Below are positions 27,701 to 36,857 of a stretch of 64,000 bases of DNA, piece by piece. The notes beneath the pieces were generated by a model. That model did not search any database. It was not told where the DNA came from and saw only the letters and a program-made list of their open reading frames with translations. The position numbers and the translations under genes are program-made. The DNA comes from Herbaspirillum sp. SJZ107 (lineage in GTDB: Bacteria > Pseudomonadota > Gammaproteobacteria > Burkholderiales > Burkholderiaceae_D): contig NZ_VFNH01000002.1 of NCBI RefSeq assembly GCF_006715485.1, positions 1,240,001 to 1,304,000 of the forward strand, in the 5' to 3' direction. Numbering within the stretch: position 1 is the first letter of the stretch; every line of letters begins with the position of its first letter.

Positions 27701-27817
27701 GCCTACCAGGAAATCGGCGACAAGGAAGGCGCGCGCGAGCTGCTCGATGAAGTGATCAAGGGCGGCACGGGCGAACAGATCGGCCGCGCCAACGCCATGC
27801 GCGCGGCATTAGCATAA
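24707..27817 (+). CDS. fimV: FimV-like pilus assembly/polar hub protein
   Basis: A 1036-residue inner-membrane protein. The signal peptide ends near A33-H-A; the conserved FimV N-terminal domain (GLGKLTVLSALGQPLRAEIE) covers about 34-140. A LysM peptidoglycan-binding domain lies near 204-265 (YRVRPGDSLGKIAAQL), followed by a coiled coil (KQRELEESQTRVKELERN), a membrane helix near 454-475 and a long acidic, Ala/Pro-rich cytoplasmic region. The FimV C-terminal domain (KLDLAIAYQEIGDKEGARELL) is at 985-1036. FimV organises polar type IV pili and signalling in Pseudomonas. It lies directly upstream of truA, as in many beta- and gammaproteobacteria. Confidence 0.93.
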   Translation: MHSTHRLPLKSSALKKLTAAVASALVLSSAAHAAGLGKLTVLSALGQPLRAEIELTSVSPEEASGLVAKLASPEAFKTANIEFNPALLSLRFNVEQRGGRQFIRVSSSQPLNEPFVDLLLELSWNNGRLVREYTFLLDPAELRATQSAQVAAADSARTRSEAAPAAGRARADETRQAAERPAATRRAQEERAEGAARGGSPGGASSQYRVRPGDSLGKIAAQLKPAEVSLDMMLVALYRANPDAFMGNNMNRLKSGRILAVPGADAVGAIGDGEAHGVVVAHAADFNAYRNKLAGQVGAGEAEKTPRASQSGTGRISAKVEERPTAANESQDQLRLSKAAPSAPAGKGATTSTEDTIAKQRELEESQTRVKELERNITDLQKLAEVKNKAGAEAQNNASAPAAAPAAKAPDAVVTENKPVPNKLPPIKPAANAADKPAAAAPEPGLFDFIMDNLTYLGAGAAVLLLAALGIAQRRKKATGKAVSEPSILGVPTEPQHSMFAEAGGQSVDTNNSVFNSSFAPSASQLDTNEVDPVAEADVYIAYGRDAQAEEILKEALRTHPERLPVRLKLLEIYVARKDQRAFETQAGELYGITRGQGDEWAQAAALGRAIDPHNPLYAGTGAGTGLGGAAAAGLAAGAVGAGVAAAAAPAPAHDDLLSKDLDDAFLAADAADSAHGSGADAPREPMSFDQHFAGAMATAQPAAAPPAPAPAPAPAEDDNLLDFDLGGLAFEPHAADQTALPTPDVREITASNDVPDLEFDMGAFDPAPAAPAVAPVAAQVAPAAADDPLDFSFDMDFGATPAPNPVPHVDPHLADELLPVPGSAPNTDIDMANLAREFDLPDLPSELHTGVPATPETASRSAGLKDPLFDLDAMDFGLEDKRPAAQGNPAPDLAFDLHDTLDDTPPAATPALALDDDPFALPALDGLPPATPAPVESAPYAPHGLLEPQLEAPGFDLDLAAEPDTPSLPLPEVHDMGAGAELSPAHMEMETKLDLAIAYQEIGDKEGARELLDEVIKGGTGEQIGRANAMRAALA

Positions 27818-27826
27818 GGTTTTCAG

Positions 27827-28627
27827 TTGAGAAGAATTGCAATGGGTGTCCAGTACGTGGGCACCGCCTGGAACGGGTACCAGAAACAACCTTCGCGCGA
27901 TACGGTCCAGGACCGTCTCGAAATCGCGCTCGAAAAATTCGCCTGCACACCGATCGCCACCGCCTGCGCCGGCCGCACCGACGCCGGCGTGCACGCGATC
28001 GAGCAGGTCGTCCACTTCGACACGGAGCTGGTGCGCCCGGCCCAGTCCTGGGTGCGCGGCACCAATGCCTTCCTGCCGGAGTCGATCGTGGTGCGCTGGG
28101 CGCACGAAGTCGCGCCCGACGCCGAGGGGCAGGATTTCCACGCGCGCTTCTCGGCCCGCTCGCGCACCTATCATTACGTGCTGTACAACCACCCCAATCC
28201 ATCGGCGCTGCTGGCCGGCCGTGCCGGCTGGGTGTTCCGCCCGCTCGACGTCGAGCGCATGCGCGCTGCCGCCCGCCACCTGATCGGCACCCACGACTTC
28301 AGCAGCTTCCGCGCTTCGGGCTGCCAGGCCAACACGCCGGTCAAGCAGATGCACCGGGTCGACATCGCACGCCACGGCGACGTCATCGTGTTCACGGTAC
28401 AGGCCTCGGCCTTCCTGCACCACATGGTGCGCAACATCGTCGGCTCGCTGATCTACGTCGGCACCGGACGCAACGAGCCGGACTGGATGCTGGATGTGCT
28501 GAACGCCCGTTCGCGCGACGCCGCGGCACCGACCTTCATGCCCGACGGTTTATACCTTGCTACAATCGACTACGATGCGAAGTGGGGCTTGCCGCAAGAG
28601 CCGGTGTCGCCGCTTCCCTGGTTATAA
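27827..28627 (+). CDS. truA: tRNA pseudouridine(38-40) synthase TruA
   Basis: A 266-residue pseudouridine synthase acting on the tRNA anticodon arm. The catalytic aspartate is D52 in [10 protein letters not shown]. The likely initiator is TTG at 27827 (reading [10 protein letters not shown]), since family members begin with a similar basic RRIALGVQY segment and AAGG lies upstream; an ATG at 27842 would cut this strand short. It begins nine bases after fimV and lies in the classic fimV-truA-trpF order. Confidence 0.94.
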   Translation: MRRIAMGVQYVGTAWNGYQKQPSRDTVQDRLEIALEKFACTPIATACAGRTDAGVHAIEQVVHFDTELVRPAQSWVRGTNAFLPESIVVRWAHEVAPDAEGQDFHARFSARSRTYHYVLYNHPNPSALLAGRAGWVFRPLDVERMRAAARHLIGTHDFSSFRASGCQANTPVKQMHRVDIARHGDVIVFTVQASAFLHHMVRNIVGSLIYVGTGRNEPDWMLDVLNARSRDAAAPTFMPDGLYLATIDYDAKWGLPQEPVSPLPWL

Positions 28628-28642
28628 CACCACCACCACGTT

Positions 28643-28665
28643 GTCCCTGCCTGCGCAGGGACGAC
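28643..28665. repeat. Single REP-like palindromic unit between truA and trpF
   Basis: GTCCCTGC-CTGC-GCAGGGAC forms an 8-bp stem with a four-base loop, followed by GAC. The same core (with loop CTTC) occurs in the inverted pair at 59369-59443, so it belongs to a dispersed extragenic family. It fills most of the 63-base gap inside the operon. Confidence 0.7.
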
Positions 28666-28690
28666 GTAGCAACCGCACGTAGTCGACATC

Positions 28691-29353
28691 ATGCAACGCA
28701 CCCGAATCAAAATCTGCGGCATCACCCGCGAACAAGACCTCCACGCCGCCGTCGCCGCCGGCGCCGATGCCCTCGGCTTCGTGTTTTATCCGAAGAGCCC
28801 GCGCTTCGTCGCGCCCGAACAGTTCGCCGCGCTGGCGCCGGCGCTGCCGCCGTATGTCAGCGGCGTCGGCCTGTTCGTCAACGCCACGGTCGGGCAGGTG
28901 CACCAGGCGGTCAATGAAGGCCCGATCGCGTTGCTGCAATTCCACGGCGACGAGACGATCGACGAGTGCGCGGCGATCGCGGCAGCGGTAAAGCGCCCGT
29001 TCGTGCGGGCGTTCCGGGTCAAACCCGACACAAGTCCTGCCGATTTGCTAGAATCGGAAGCTCAATACCGCGCCGCCAGCCCCTGGTTCACGGGCCTCCT
29101 GCTCGACACCTGGGTCGATGCCTACGGCGGCGCAGGAAAGGTCTTCGATTGGTCAGTTATTCCAAAAGAGCTCGCGCCTCGGGTCGTTTTGAGTGGTGGC
29201 TTGAGCGTGCAAAACGCGACTAGCGCGGTGGCGCAAGTACGCCCCTATGCGGTCGACATCAGCAGCGGTGTCGAGGAAAGCAAGGGGATCAAGGATGCCC
29301 GCAAGATCGCCGCGTTCGTCGACGCGGTGCGGGCTGCCGATGCCATGACCTGA
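28691..29353 (+). CDS. trpF: Phosphoribosylanthranilate isomerase
   Basis: A 220-residue TIM-barrel enzyme of tryptophan synthesis. The catalytic cysteine is in [10 protein letters not shown], and the catalytic aspartate is in the [15 protein letters not shown] segment. It converts phosphoribosyl anthranilate to the carboxyphenylamino deoxyribulose phosphate. It lies upstream of trpB and trpA, and is separated from truA only by a REP-like unit. Confidence 0.96.
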   Translation: MQRTRIKICGITREQDLHAAVAAGADALGFVFYPKSPRFVAPEQFAALAPALPPYVSGVGLFVNATVGQVHQAVNEGPIALLQFHGDETIDECAAIAAAVKRPFVRAFRVKPDTSPADLLESEAQYRAASPWFTGLLLDTWVDAYGGAGKVFDWSVIPKELAPRVVLSGGLSVQNATSAVAQVRPYAVDISSGVEESKGIKDARKIAAFVDAVRAADAMT

Positions 29354-29367
29354 CAAGCGAAACCAGA

Positions 29368-30612
<1,245 letters not shown>

Positions 30613-30634
30613 TAACAATAATAGAGAGCACAGC

Positions 30635-31435
30635 ATGTCCCGTATCGAAACGACTTTCAACGCCCTGAAAGAGCAGGGCAAGACCGGTCTCGTCACCTTC
30701 ATCACCGCCGGCGACCCCGGCCCGGAACTGACCGTACCGCTGCTGCACGCGCTGGTCGCGGGCGGTGCCGACGTCCTGGAACTCGGCGTCCCGTTCTCGG
30801 ACCCGATGGCCGAAGGTCCGGTCATCCAGCGCGCCTGCGAACGCGCGCTCGCCTTCGGCATCAGCATGAAGGACGTCCTGAACTACGTGCGCGAATTCCG
30901 CCAGACCAACCAGCACACCCCGGTGGTGCTGATGGGCTACGCCAATCCGATCGAGCGCATGGGCCAGAAGGAATTCGTGCGCCAGGCCAGGGAAGCGGGT
31001 GCCGACGGCGCCATCGTGGTCGACTATCCGCCGGAAGAGTGCGCGGACTTCGCCGCCGAGATGAAGGCCAGCGACCTCGACCTGATCTTCCTGCTGGCGC
31101 CGACCTCGACCACGGAGCGCATCCAGCAGGTGGCGCGCCATGGCGGCGGCTTCAGCTACTACGTGTCGCTGAAGGGCGTGACCGGCGCCGGCAGCATCGA
31201 CACCGCGGACGTGGCGCGCCGCGTGGCGGCGATCCGCGAGCATGTCAAGCTGCCGATCGGCGTCGGCTTCGGCATCCGCGATGCCCAGACCGCGAAGCAG
31301 GTGGCCGAGGTGGCCGACGCGGTCGTTATCGGCAGCCGCATCATCCAGGAACTGGAAAACACGCCCAAGGAGCAGGGGCCGGCGGCGGTGCAGGCTTTCG
31401 TGGCCGGTATCCGCACGGCGCTCGACGGCAAGTAA
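30635..31435 (+). CDS. trpA: Tryptophan synthase alpha chain
   Basis: A 266-residue TIM-barrel subunit that releases indole from indole-glycerol phosphate. The catalytic glutamate and aspartate lie in [15 protein letters not shown] and in the VDYPPEE region. The gene ends in three in-frame TAA codons spaced 12 bases apart, due to a short tandem repeat. A terminator follows at 31497. Confidence 0.97.
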   Translation: MSRIETTFNALKEQGKTGLVTFITAGDPGPELTVPLLHALVAGGADVLELGVPFSDPMAEGPVIQRACERALAFGISMKDVLNYVREFRQTNQHTPVVLMGYANPIERMGQKEFVRQAREAGADGAIVVDYPPEECADFAAEMKASDLDLIFLLAPTSTTERIQQVARHGGGFSYYVSLKGVTGAGSIDTADVARRVAAIREHVKLPIGVGFGIRDAQTAKQVAEVADAVVIGSRIIQELENTPKEQGPAAVQAFVAGIRTALDGK

Positions 31436-31464
31436 GCGCTCAGCTAAGCGCTCAAGTAAGCGCT
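31433..31464 (+). repeat. 12-bp tandem repeat at the end of trpA
   Basis: TAAGCGCT occurs at 31433, 31445 and 31457, a period of 12. The first copy supplies the trpA stop codon, and the other two give further in-frame TAA codons. Confidence 0.8.
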
Positions 31465-31496
31465 GCACAACCGGCGGTGTATCCGCCGCCGTTCCG

Positions 31497-31522
31497 ACCG
31501 GGGCCATGGGCCCCGGTTTTTG
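31497..31522 (+). terminator. Intrinsic terminator after trpA
   Basis: ACCGGGGCC-ATG-GGCCCCGGT forms a nine-pair stem followed by a T run. It separates the trp genes from the two accessory genes before accD. Confidence 0.88.
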
Positions 31523-31578
31523 TTTGCCAGCACGAAAAACTGGGTTATATTGACAGTTGGTAAACTTTCTCTTCTAAC

Positions 31579-32343
31579 ATGATGATCCGTTTCCCGGCCG
31601 TGGCCCTTGCCATTCCCATCCTGTTCGCCGCCGCGCCAGCCCTGGCGGTGGAATTGTCCGGTGCCCTCGTCAGCTCGACCGGCACGCTGCCGCCGGCAGT
31701 CAAGGTGGTGGCGCAGGGCGAATCCTTTGGTCAGTCGCCGATAGCGGGCAAGGTCGAGGGCGGACGCTACCTGATCCAGATGCCGGACACGGGCCGCTAC
31801 CATATCGTGGTGCGGGCCGAGGGGTGGGAAGCCGCCCCCAAGCTCATCTGGGATCCGAAGACGGCCGGCGCCCTCGACATCCTGGTCTATCCGGCCGAGG
31901 TGCCCGAGCCGGCACTGGCGGCCGAGCTGATCGAGATGGGCAGCCAGGAGCGCGTGAAGCCCGGCGACCGCGCACGTGAGAAGCGCCTGGGCGCGATCAT
32001 CGACGCCAAGGGCTGGCCCTCGGTGTCGATGGTCGGCTACGAAGCCGCCGCCGGCGCCTGGACCGTCGTCCAGCATGCCTCGCCCGCCTTCCTGAAGCGC
32101 TGCCTGCCGCTGATGCAGGCCGCCGCCGGCAAGCAGGAGATCAATCCGCAGCATCTTGCACTCTCGATCGACCGCGCCCGCGTCGAAGCCGGCAAGCCGC
32201 AGGTGTACGGCAGCCAACTGCGCGATGGCAAAGGCGGCAAACTGGAACCCTACCCGATCGAAGACGCCGCCCACATCGAGGCGCGCCGCGCGGCGATGGG
32301 CATGGAGCCGCTGGCCGATTACCTGGCCCGTGTCGGGCACTGA
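31579..32343 (+). CDS. Exported DUF6624 domain protein
   Basis: A 254-residue exported protein with a signal peptide cleaved near A22-L-A. Residues 25-105 look like a carboxypeptidase-regulatory-like beta sandwich (SGALVSSTGTLPPAVKV). The rest carries DUF6624-type hallmarks: AIIDAKGWPSVSMVGYEAA, a TVVQHAS segment, LSIDRARVEAGKPQVYGSQ and MGMEPLADYL. The function of this family is unknown. It interrupts the usual trpA-accD junction and has its own transcription unit after a terminator. Confidence 0.75.
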   Translation: MMIRFPAVALAIPILFAAAPALAVELSGALVSSTGTLPPAVKVVAQGESFGQSPIAGKVEGGRYLIQMPDTGRYHIVVRAEGWEAAPKLIWDPKTAGALDILVYPAEVPEPALAAELIEMGSQERVKPGDRAREKRLGAIIDAKGWPSVSMVGYEAAAGAWTVVQHASPAFLKRCLPLMQAAAGKQEINPQHLALSIDRARVEAGKPQVYGSQLRDGKGGKLEPYPIEDAAHIEARRAAMGMEPLADYLARVGH

Positions 32344-32387
32344 TGCGGGCGTGAGTTCGACAACGATCCTGCCGCTACGCCCGAACC

Positions 32388-32780
32388 ATGAGCCGATACA
32401 AACGCCTGACCTTCTGGGGCGCCGACGAACACGATGACAGCCTGGTGCGCGAAGTGATCGCCGGCCACAAGACCGTCACCGCCGACGTGGTCGCCGATTA
32501 CTACGCCGGCTACGGCGAACTCGGCGACGGCGGCTATGTCGCCGGCGACCTGATCGAGGTGCTTGACGGCCAGCGCCGGCCGCGCTGCCTGATCCGCGCC
32601 ACCCGGGTCGAGATCATCCGCTTCGGCCACATCCCCGAGCCGGTGTGGCGCGGCGAGGGCTTCGCCAGCGCGCGCGAATTCCAGGAAGTGCACGTGCGCT
32701 GCCTGCCGCAATACGACCTGCACGAGGAGGTCGAACTGGTCGCGCTGCACTTCGAACTGGTCGAGGTCATCCAGCCCTGA
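32388..32780 (+). CDS. ASCH domain-containing protein
   Basis: A 130-residue protein resembling ASCH domain proteins, a fold related to PUA that may bind RNA or modified nucleosides. The start [20 protein letters not shown], followed by [20 protein letters not shown] and [12 protein letters not shown], fits the family pattern. Some members (YqfB) hydrolyse N4-acetylcytidine; specificity here is not evident. It follows the DUF6624 gene by 44 bases. Confidence 0.75.
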   Translation: MSRYKRLTFWGADEHDDSLVREVIAGHKTVTADVVADYYAGYGELGDGGYVAGDLIEVLDGQRRPRCLIRATRVEIIRFGHIPEPVWRGEGFASAREFQEVHVRCLPQYDLHEEVELVALHFELVEVIQP

Positions 32781-32913
32781 AGGCGCGCAAGCCGCATCCG
32801 GACTGGTTTTCAAGCTTGTCGAACAGGCAAGGGCTTACCCGCAAGAATTCGACAAGCGGAATCCGAACGGCTACACTACGCCCAAATTCAGCTATGCCGC
32901 AAAGGAGAACAAT

Positions 32914-33786
32914 ATGAGTTGGTTGGAAAAACTGCTGCCCCCACGGATCCAGCGCTCCGATGCCGCAAAAAAACAGACCATGCCCGAGGGCCTGTGGGTC
33001 AAGTGCCCGTCGTGCGAAGCCGTGCTGTACCGCACCGACCTGGAGTCGAACCTGCACGTCTGCCCCAAGTGCAACCATCACATGCGGATCCGCGCCCGCG
33101 CGCGCCTCGACGCACTGCTCGATGAAGGCGGCCGCTACGAGATCGGCCAGGACGCGCTGCCGGTCGACACCCTGAAGTTCAAGGATTCCAAGAAATACCC
33201 GGACCGCCTGAAAGCGGCGATGGACGCCACCGGCGAGACCGATGCGCTGATCGTGCAGGGCGGTTCGATCATGAGCCTGCCGGTCGTGGTGGCCTGCTTC
33301 GAATTCGAATTCATGGGCGGTTCGATGGGTTCGGTGGTCGGCGAGCGTTTCGTGCGCGGCGCCCAGATCGCGCTGGAGCAGAAGGTGCCCTTCATCTGCA
33401 TCACCGCCACCGGCGGCGCGCGCATGCAGGAAGGCCTGCTGTCGCTGCTGCAGATGGCCAAGACCACGGCCATGCTGACCAAGCTGTCCGAGAAAAAGCT
33501 GCCTTTCATCAGCGTGCTGACCGACCCGACCATGGGCGGCGTGTCGGCTTCGTTCGCCTTCATGGGCGACGTCGTGATCGCCGAACCGAAGGCGCTGATC
33601 GGCTTTGCCGGCCCGCGCGTGATCGAGAACACCGTGCGCGAAAAGCTGCCGGAAGGCTTCCAGCGCGCCGAGTTCCTGGTCCAGAAGGGCGCCGTCGACA
33701 TGATCGTCGACCGCCGCAAGATGCGCGAGGAAATCGCGCGCCTGCTGGCCCTGCTGCAGAACCAGCCGGCCGACGTCATCGCTTAA
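32914..33786 (+). CDS. accD: Acetyl-CoA carboxylase carboxyltransferase subunit beta
   Basis: A 290-residue subunit that transfers carboxyl from biotin to acetyl-CoA in fatty acid synthesis. The zinc ribbon is C31-x2-C34-x15-C50-x2-C53, and the crotonase-fold segments [12 protein letters not shown] and [12 protein letters not shown] are intact. GGAG precedes the ATG. The accD-folC-SPOR-cvpA-purF order is conserved among proteobacteria. Confidence 0.97.
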   Translation: MSWLEKLLPPRIQRSDAAKKQTMPEGLWVKCPSCEAVLYRTDLESNLHVCPKCNHHMRIRARARLDALLDEGGRYEIGQDALPVDTLKFKDSKKYPDRLKAAMDATGETDALIVQGGSIMSLPVVVACFEFEFMGGSMGSVVGERFVRGAQIALEQKVPFICITATGGARMQEGLLSLLQMAKTTAMLTKLSEKKLPFISVLTDPTMGGVSASFAFMGDVVIAEPKALIGFAGPRVIENTVREKLPEGFQRAEFLVQKGAVDMIVDRRKMREEIARLLALLQNQPADVIA

Positions 33787-33810
33787 CAGCCAAAGAAAAG
33801 CACCAACGAA

Positions 33811-33831
33811 GGGCGGCTCCATCGGCCGCCC
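33811..33831 (+). terminator. Hairpin between accD and folC
   Basis: GGGCGGC and GCCGCCC form a seven-pair stem followed by only TTTG. It may attenuate rather than stop transcription into folC, which starts 20 bases later. Confidence 0.4.
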
Positions 33832-33850
33832 TTTGCCGCTTCAAGCCATC

Positions 33851-35149
33851 ATGCAAAACTTCCCCACCACCTTGCCCGCCTGGCTGGCCCTCCTCGAGTC
33901 GCGCCATGCCGAAACCCACATCGACATGGGCCTGGACCGCGTGCGCGCCGTCAAGGAGCGCATGCAGCTGGCCTTCGGCTGCCCCGTGATCATGGTCGCC
34001 GGCACCAACGGCAAGGGCTCGACCTGCGCCATGCTGGAAGCCGTGCTGCTGCAATCCGGCTACCGCGTCGGCCTGTACATCAAGCCGCACTTCCTCGACT
34101 TCAACGAGCGCGCCCGCATCAACGGCGACATGGCCACCGATGAAGCGCTGGTGGCGGCGTTCGACTTTGTGGAAAAATCGCGCGCCGAGACCGACCTCAC
34201 CTATTTCGAGTTCACCACGCTGGCGATCATGCACCTGATCTCGCAGGCCGGCGTCGACGTCGCCATCCTCGAGGTCGGCCTGGGCGGGCGCCTGGATGCG
34301 GTCAACGTGATCGATGCCGACGTGTCCATCGTCACCAGCATCGACATCGACCACAAGGATTACCTGGGCGACACGCGCGAGGAAATCGGCTTCGAGAAGG
34401 CCGGCATCTTCCGCCCGGGCAAGCCGGCGATCTGCAGCGACCCGGTGCCGCCGCAATCGCTGATCGAACACGCCGAACAGATCGGCGCCGACCTGTGGCT
34501 GCTGGGGCGCGACTTCAACTACCAGGGCGACAAGCAGCAGTGGGCATTCGCCGGCCGCAGCCAGCGCCGCAACTCGCTGGCCTATCCGGCCCTGCGCGGC
34601 GCCAACCAGCTGCTGAATGCATCGGCTGCGCTGGCCGCGCTCGAGGCGCTGCGCATGCAGCTGCCGGTCGGCGCCCAGGAAGTGCGCGCCGGCCTGGCGA
34701 TGGTCGAACTGCCGGGCCGCTTCCAGGTACTGCCGGGGCGCCCGACCACGGTGCTGGACGTCGCCCACAACCCGCACGCGGCGGCGGCGCTGGCCCAGAA
34801 CCTGGGCAACATGGGCTACCACCGCTACACCTACGCGGTGTTCGGCATCATGCAGGACAAGGATATCGAGGCCGTCATCGAGCACGTGGCACCGCTGGTC
34901 GACCACTGGTGCCTGAGCACGCTGCCGTCGCCGCGCACCGCCGACGTGCAGGAGCTGGCCGCGCTGGTCGAATCGAAGAAGCCGGCCGGCGCCAAAGCGG
35001 ACGAATTTTCGGTGAAAACCTTCGCCGATCCGGCCGCGGCGTTCGCAGATGCAACTAGCCGTGCTGGTCAGGATGATAGAATAGTGGTCTTTGGCTCGTT
35101 CTATACCGTGGCCGGCGTGATGGCCGCCCGCAAATCCTCTCTTCACTGA
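33851..35149 (+). CDS. folC: Bifunctional folylpolyglutamate/dihydrofolate synthase
   Basis: A 432-residue Mur-ligase-like enzyme adding glutamate to dihydropteroate and folates. The P-loop G51-T-N-G-K-G-S-T, the EVGLGGRLDAVNVID segment and the DVAHNPHA motif are intact. The ATG at 33851 is chosen over an in-frame TTG 18 bases upstream. No strong ribosome binding site is visible. It is 25 bases upstream of the SPOR gene. Confidence 0.95.
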   Translation: MQNFPTTLPAWLALLESRHAETHIDMGLDRVRAVKERMQLAFGCPVIMVAGTNGKGSTCAMLEAVLLQSGYRVGLYIKPHFLDFNERARINGDMATDEALVAAFDFVEKSRAETDLTYFEFTTLAIMHLISQAGVDVAILEVGLGGRLDAVNVIDADVSIVTSIDIDHKDYLGDTREEIGFEKAGIFRPGKPAICSDPVPPQSLIEHAEQIGADLWLLGRDFNYQGDKQQWAFAGRSQRRNSLAYPALRGANQLLNASAALAALEALRMQLPVGAQEVRAGLAMVELPGRFQVLPGRPTTVLDVAHNPHAAAALAQNLGNMGYHRYTYAVFGIMQDKDIEAVIEHVAPLVDHWCLSTLPSPRTADVQELAALVESKKPAGAKADEFSVKTFADPAAAFADATSRAGQDDRIVVFGSFYTVAGVMAARKSSLH

Positions 35150-35174
35150 CCTGACTTCACGAAGCTGACATCGC

Positions 35175-36266
35175 ATGGGCTTGTTCTCGTTCCTCAGTAA
35201 AAACAAGCAAGGCCGCGCAGCCGAAGACAGCGGCCGTTTCTACAGCAAGGACGACGACGCCGCGATCGGCGAGCGCGCCCGCGCCAAACGTGCCTCGAAT
35301 GCCGGCGGCGGTGCCAGCCGCCGTCCCGGCAACGATCCGATGCTGCCCGAAAAGAAGCGCGCCCGCCGCCGCCTGGTCGGCGCCATCGCACTGGCCCTCG
35401 CGGCCGCGGTCGGCCTGCCGATGCTGCTCGATTCCGCGCCCAAGCCGCTGGCCGGCGACATCGCGATCCAGATTCCATCCAAGGACAAGGCGGCACCGCT
35501 GCCGGTGCCCGGGGAGCCGGCAGCCAGCAGTTCCGGCCCGGCCGACGAACAGCCGGCGCCGCAGGGGGCGCCGCGCGCAGCGGTGAGCGAGAAGGCCGTG
35601 GCAGCCCGCGATAGCGTCGGCCAGGATGAGGAAATCATCGATGCGCCGCCGCCGGCCGCGAAGCCGAAAGCGGAAGTCGCCAAGGCCAAACCCGAACCAA
35701 AGGAAGCCAGGCCCGATCCGCGCGTGGCCGAACGTGCCGAGCGCGCCGAACGCGAGCGTGCCGAACGTGCGGACAGGGAGCGTGCCGAACGCGTGGCGCG
35801 CGCCGAGCATGAACGCGCCGAGAAGGAGCGCGCCGACAAGGCCGAGCGCCTGGCACGCGAGCGCGCCGACAGGGAGAAGGCCGAACGCGCCGAGCGTCTC
35901 GAGAAGCTGCGCGCCGAAGAGCGGGAAAAGGCGCGCCAGAAGGCCGACGACAAGCCGGTCAAGCCGGTGCCGGCCCAGGGCCCGGCGCACAGCGACAGCC
36001 GCGCCGTCGCCATCCTGGAAGGCAAGCCCGCCGCCAGGGACAAGGAACAGGACAAGCCGGGGGACGCCGGCGGAGCCAAGGTCACGCTGCAGGTGGCCGC
36101 GATGTCGAGCCAGGAAAAGGCCGCCGACCTGCAGGCGCGCCTGCGCGGCGCCGGCATCAGCTCGCACACCGAAAAGTTCGGCGACCTGATCCGCGTGAAA
36201 GTCGGTCCGCTCAGCAAGGACGAGGCGGCCAGCGTGCGCGCCAAGCTGAACAAGCTGGGCCTGTGA
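35175..36266 (+). CDS. SPOR domain protein (DedD-like)
   Basis: A 363-residue inner-membrane protein with a cytoplasmic N-terminus, one membrane helix (about 65-84) and a C-terminal SPOR domain (about 297-363; VTLQVAAMSSQEKAADLQ). SPOR domains bind denuded septal peptidoglycan. Between them is a highly charged, alanine-rich helix (about 170-260) built of repeated AER/RAE units, likely a long rigid periplasmic spacer. Position after folC matches dedD in enterobacteria. Confidence 0.88.
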   Translation: MGLFSFLSKNKQGRAAEDSGRFYSKDDDAAIGERARAKRASNAGGGASRRPGNDPMLPEKKRARRRLVGAIALALAAAVGLPMLLDSAPKPLAGDIAIQIPSKDKAAPLPVPGEPAASSSGPADEQPAPQGAPRAAVSEKAVAARDSVGQDEEIIDAPPPAAKPKAEVAKAKPEPKEARPDPRVAERAERAERERAERADRERAERVARAEHERAEKERADKAERLARERADREKAERAERLEKLRAEEREKARQKADDKPVKPVPAQGPAHSDSRAVAILEGKPAARDKEQDKPGDAGGAKVTLQVAAMSSQEKAADLQARLRGAGISSHTEKFGDLIRVKVGPLSKDEAASVRAKLNKLGL

Positions 36267-36333
36267 TCGCGCTCCGCTACCTTCACGCATCGCTCCCCCG
36301 CACCATGAATGTTCAATATCCCGCCAGCGCGCC

Positions 36334-36822
36334 GTGACGATCTTCGACTACCTGGTCCTGTTCATCCTGGTTGCATCGGTCGTCATCAGCACGCTGCGCG
36401 GCCTGGTCAAGGAAATCCTGTCGCTGGTCGGATGGGTCGCCGCCTTCGTCGTGGCGAACGCCTTCGGCGCCAAACTGGCACCCATGCTACCATCCGTGTT
36501 TCCGGGCGAGACAGTGAGACTGATCGTTGCCTTCATCGCATTATTTCTGGGCGTCCGCGTGCTGATGGGTTTGTTGTCGCTGGCGCTCGGCGCCCTGATC
36601 GACGCCACCGGCCTGACGCTCGCGGACCGCGGCCTCGGCGGTTTGTTCGGACTCGGGCGCGGCATTGTAATCGTGCTGGCCGGGGTCATATTGTGCGGGA
36701 TGACATCCATCCCCCAACAGGCTTTCTGGAAAGATGCGCTGCTGTCGCCGATGGCGGAAGCGGGAGCGCAAACCATCAAGCCTTTCTTGCCTGCTGCCCT
36801 GGCGCAGCATGTTCAGTTTTGA
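36334..36822 (+). CDS. cvpA: CvpA family membrane protein
   Basis: A 162-residue protein with four hydrophobic helices and the typical start TIFDYLVLFILVASVVISTLRG with VKEILSLVGWV. The start codon is GTG at 36334. CvpA is needed for colicin V production in E. coli and for envelope homeostasis elsewhere. It lies upstream of purF as in many genomes. Confidence 0.92.
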   Translation: MTIFDYLVLFILVASVVISTLRGLVKEILSLVGWVAAFVVANAFGAKLAPMLPSVFPGETVRLIVAFIALFLGVRVLMGLLSLALGALIDATGLTLADRGLGGLFGLGRGIVIVLAGVILCGMTSIPQQAFWKDALLSPMAEAGAQTIKPFLPAALAQHVQF

Positions 36823-36857
36823 TTTCTTCACTTAGCTGTCAGTTTTAGGAGCGCACC

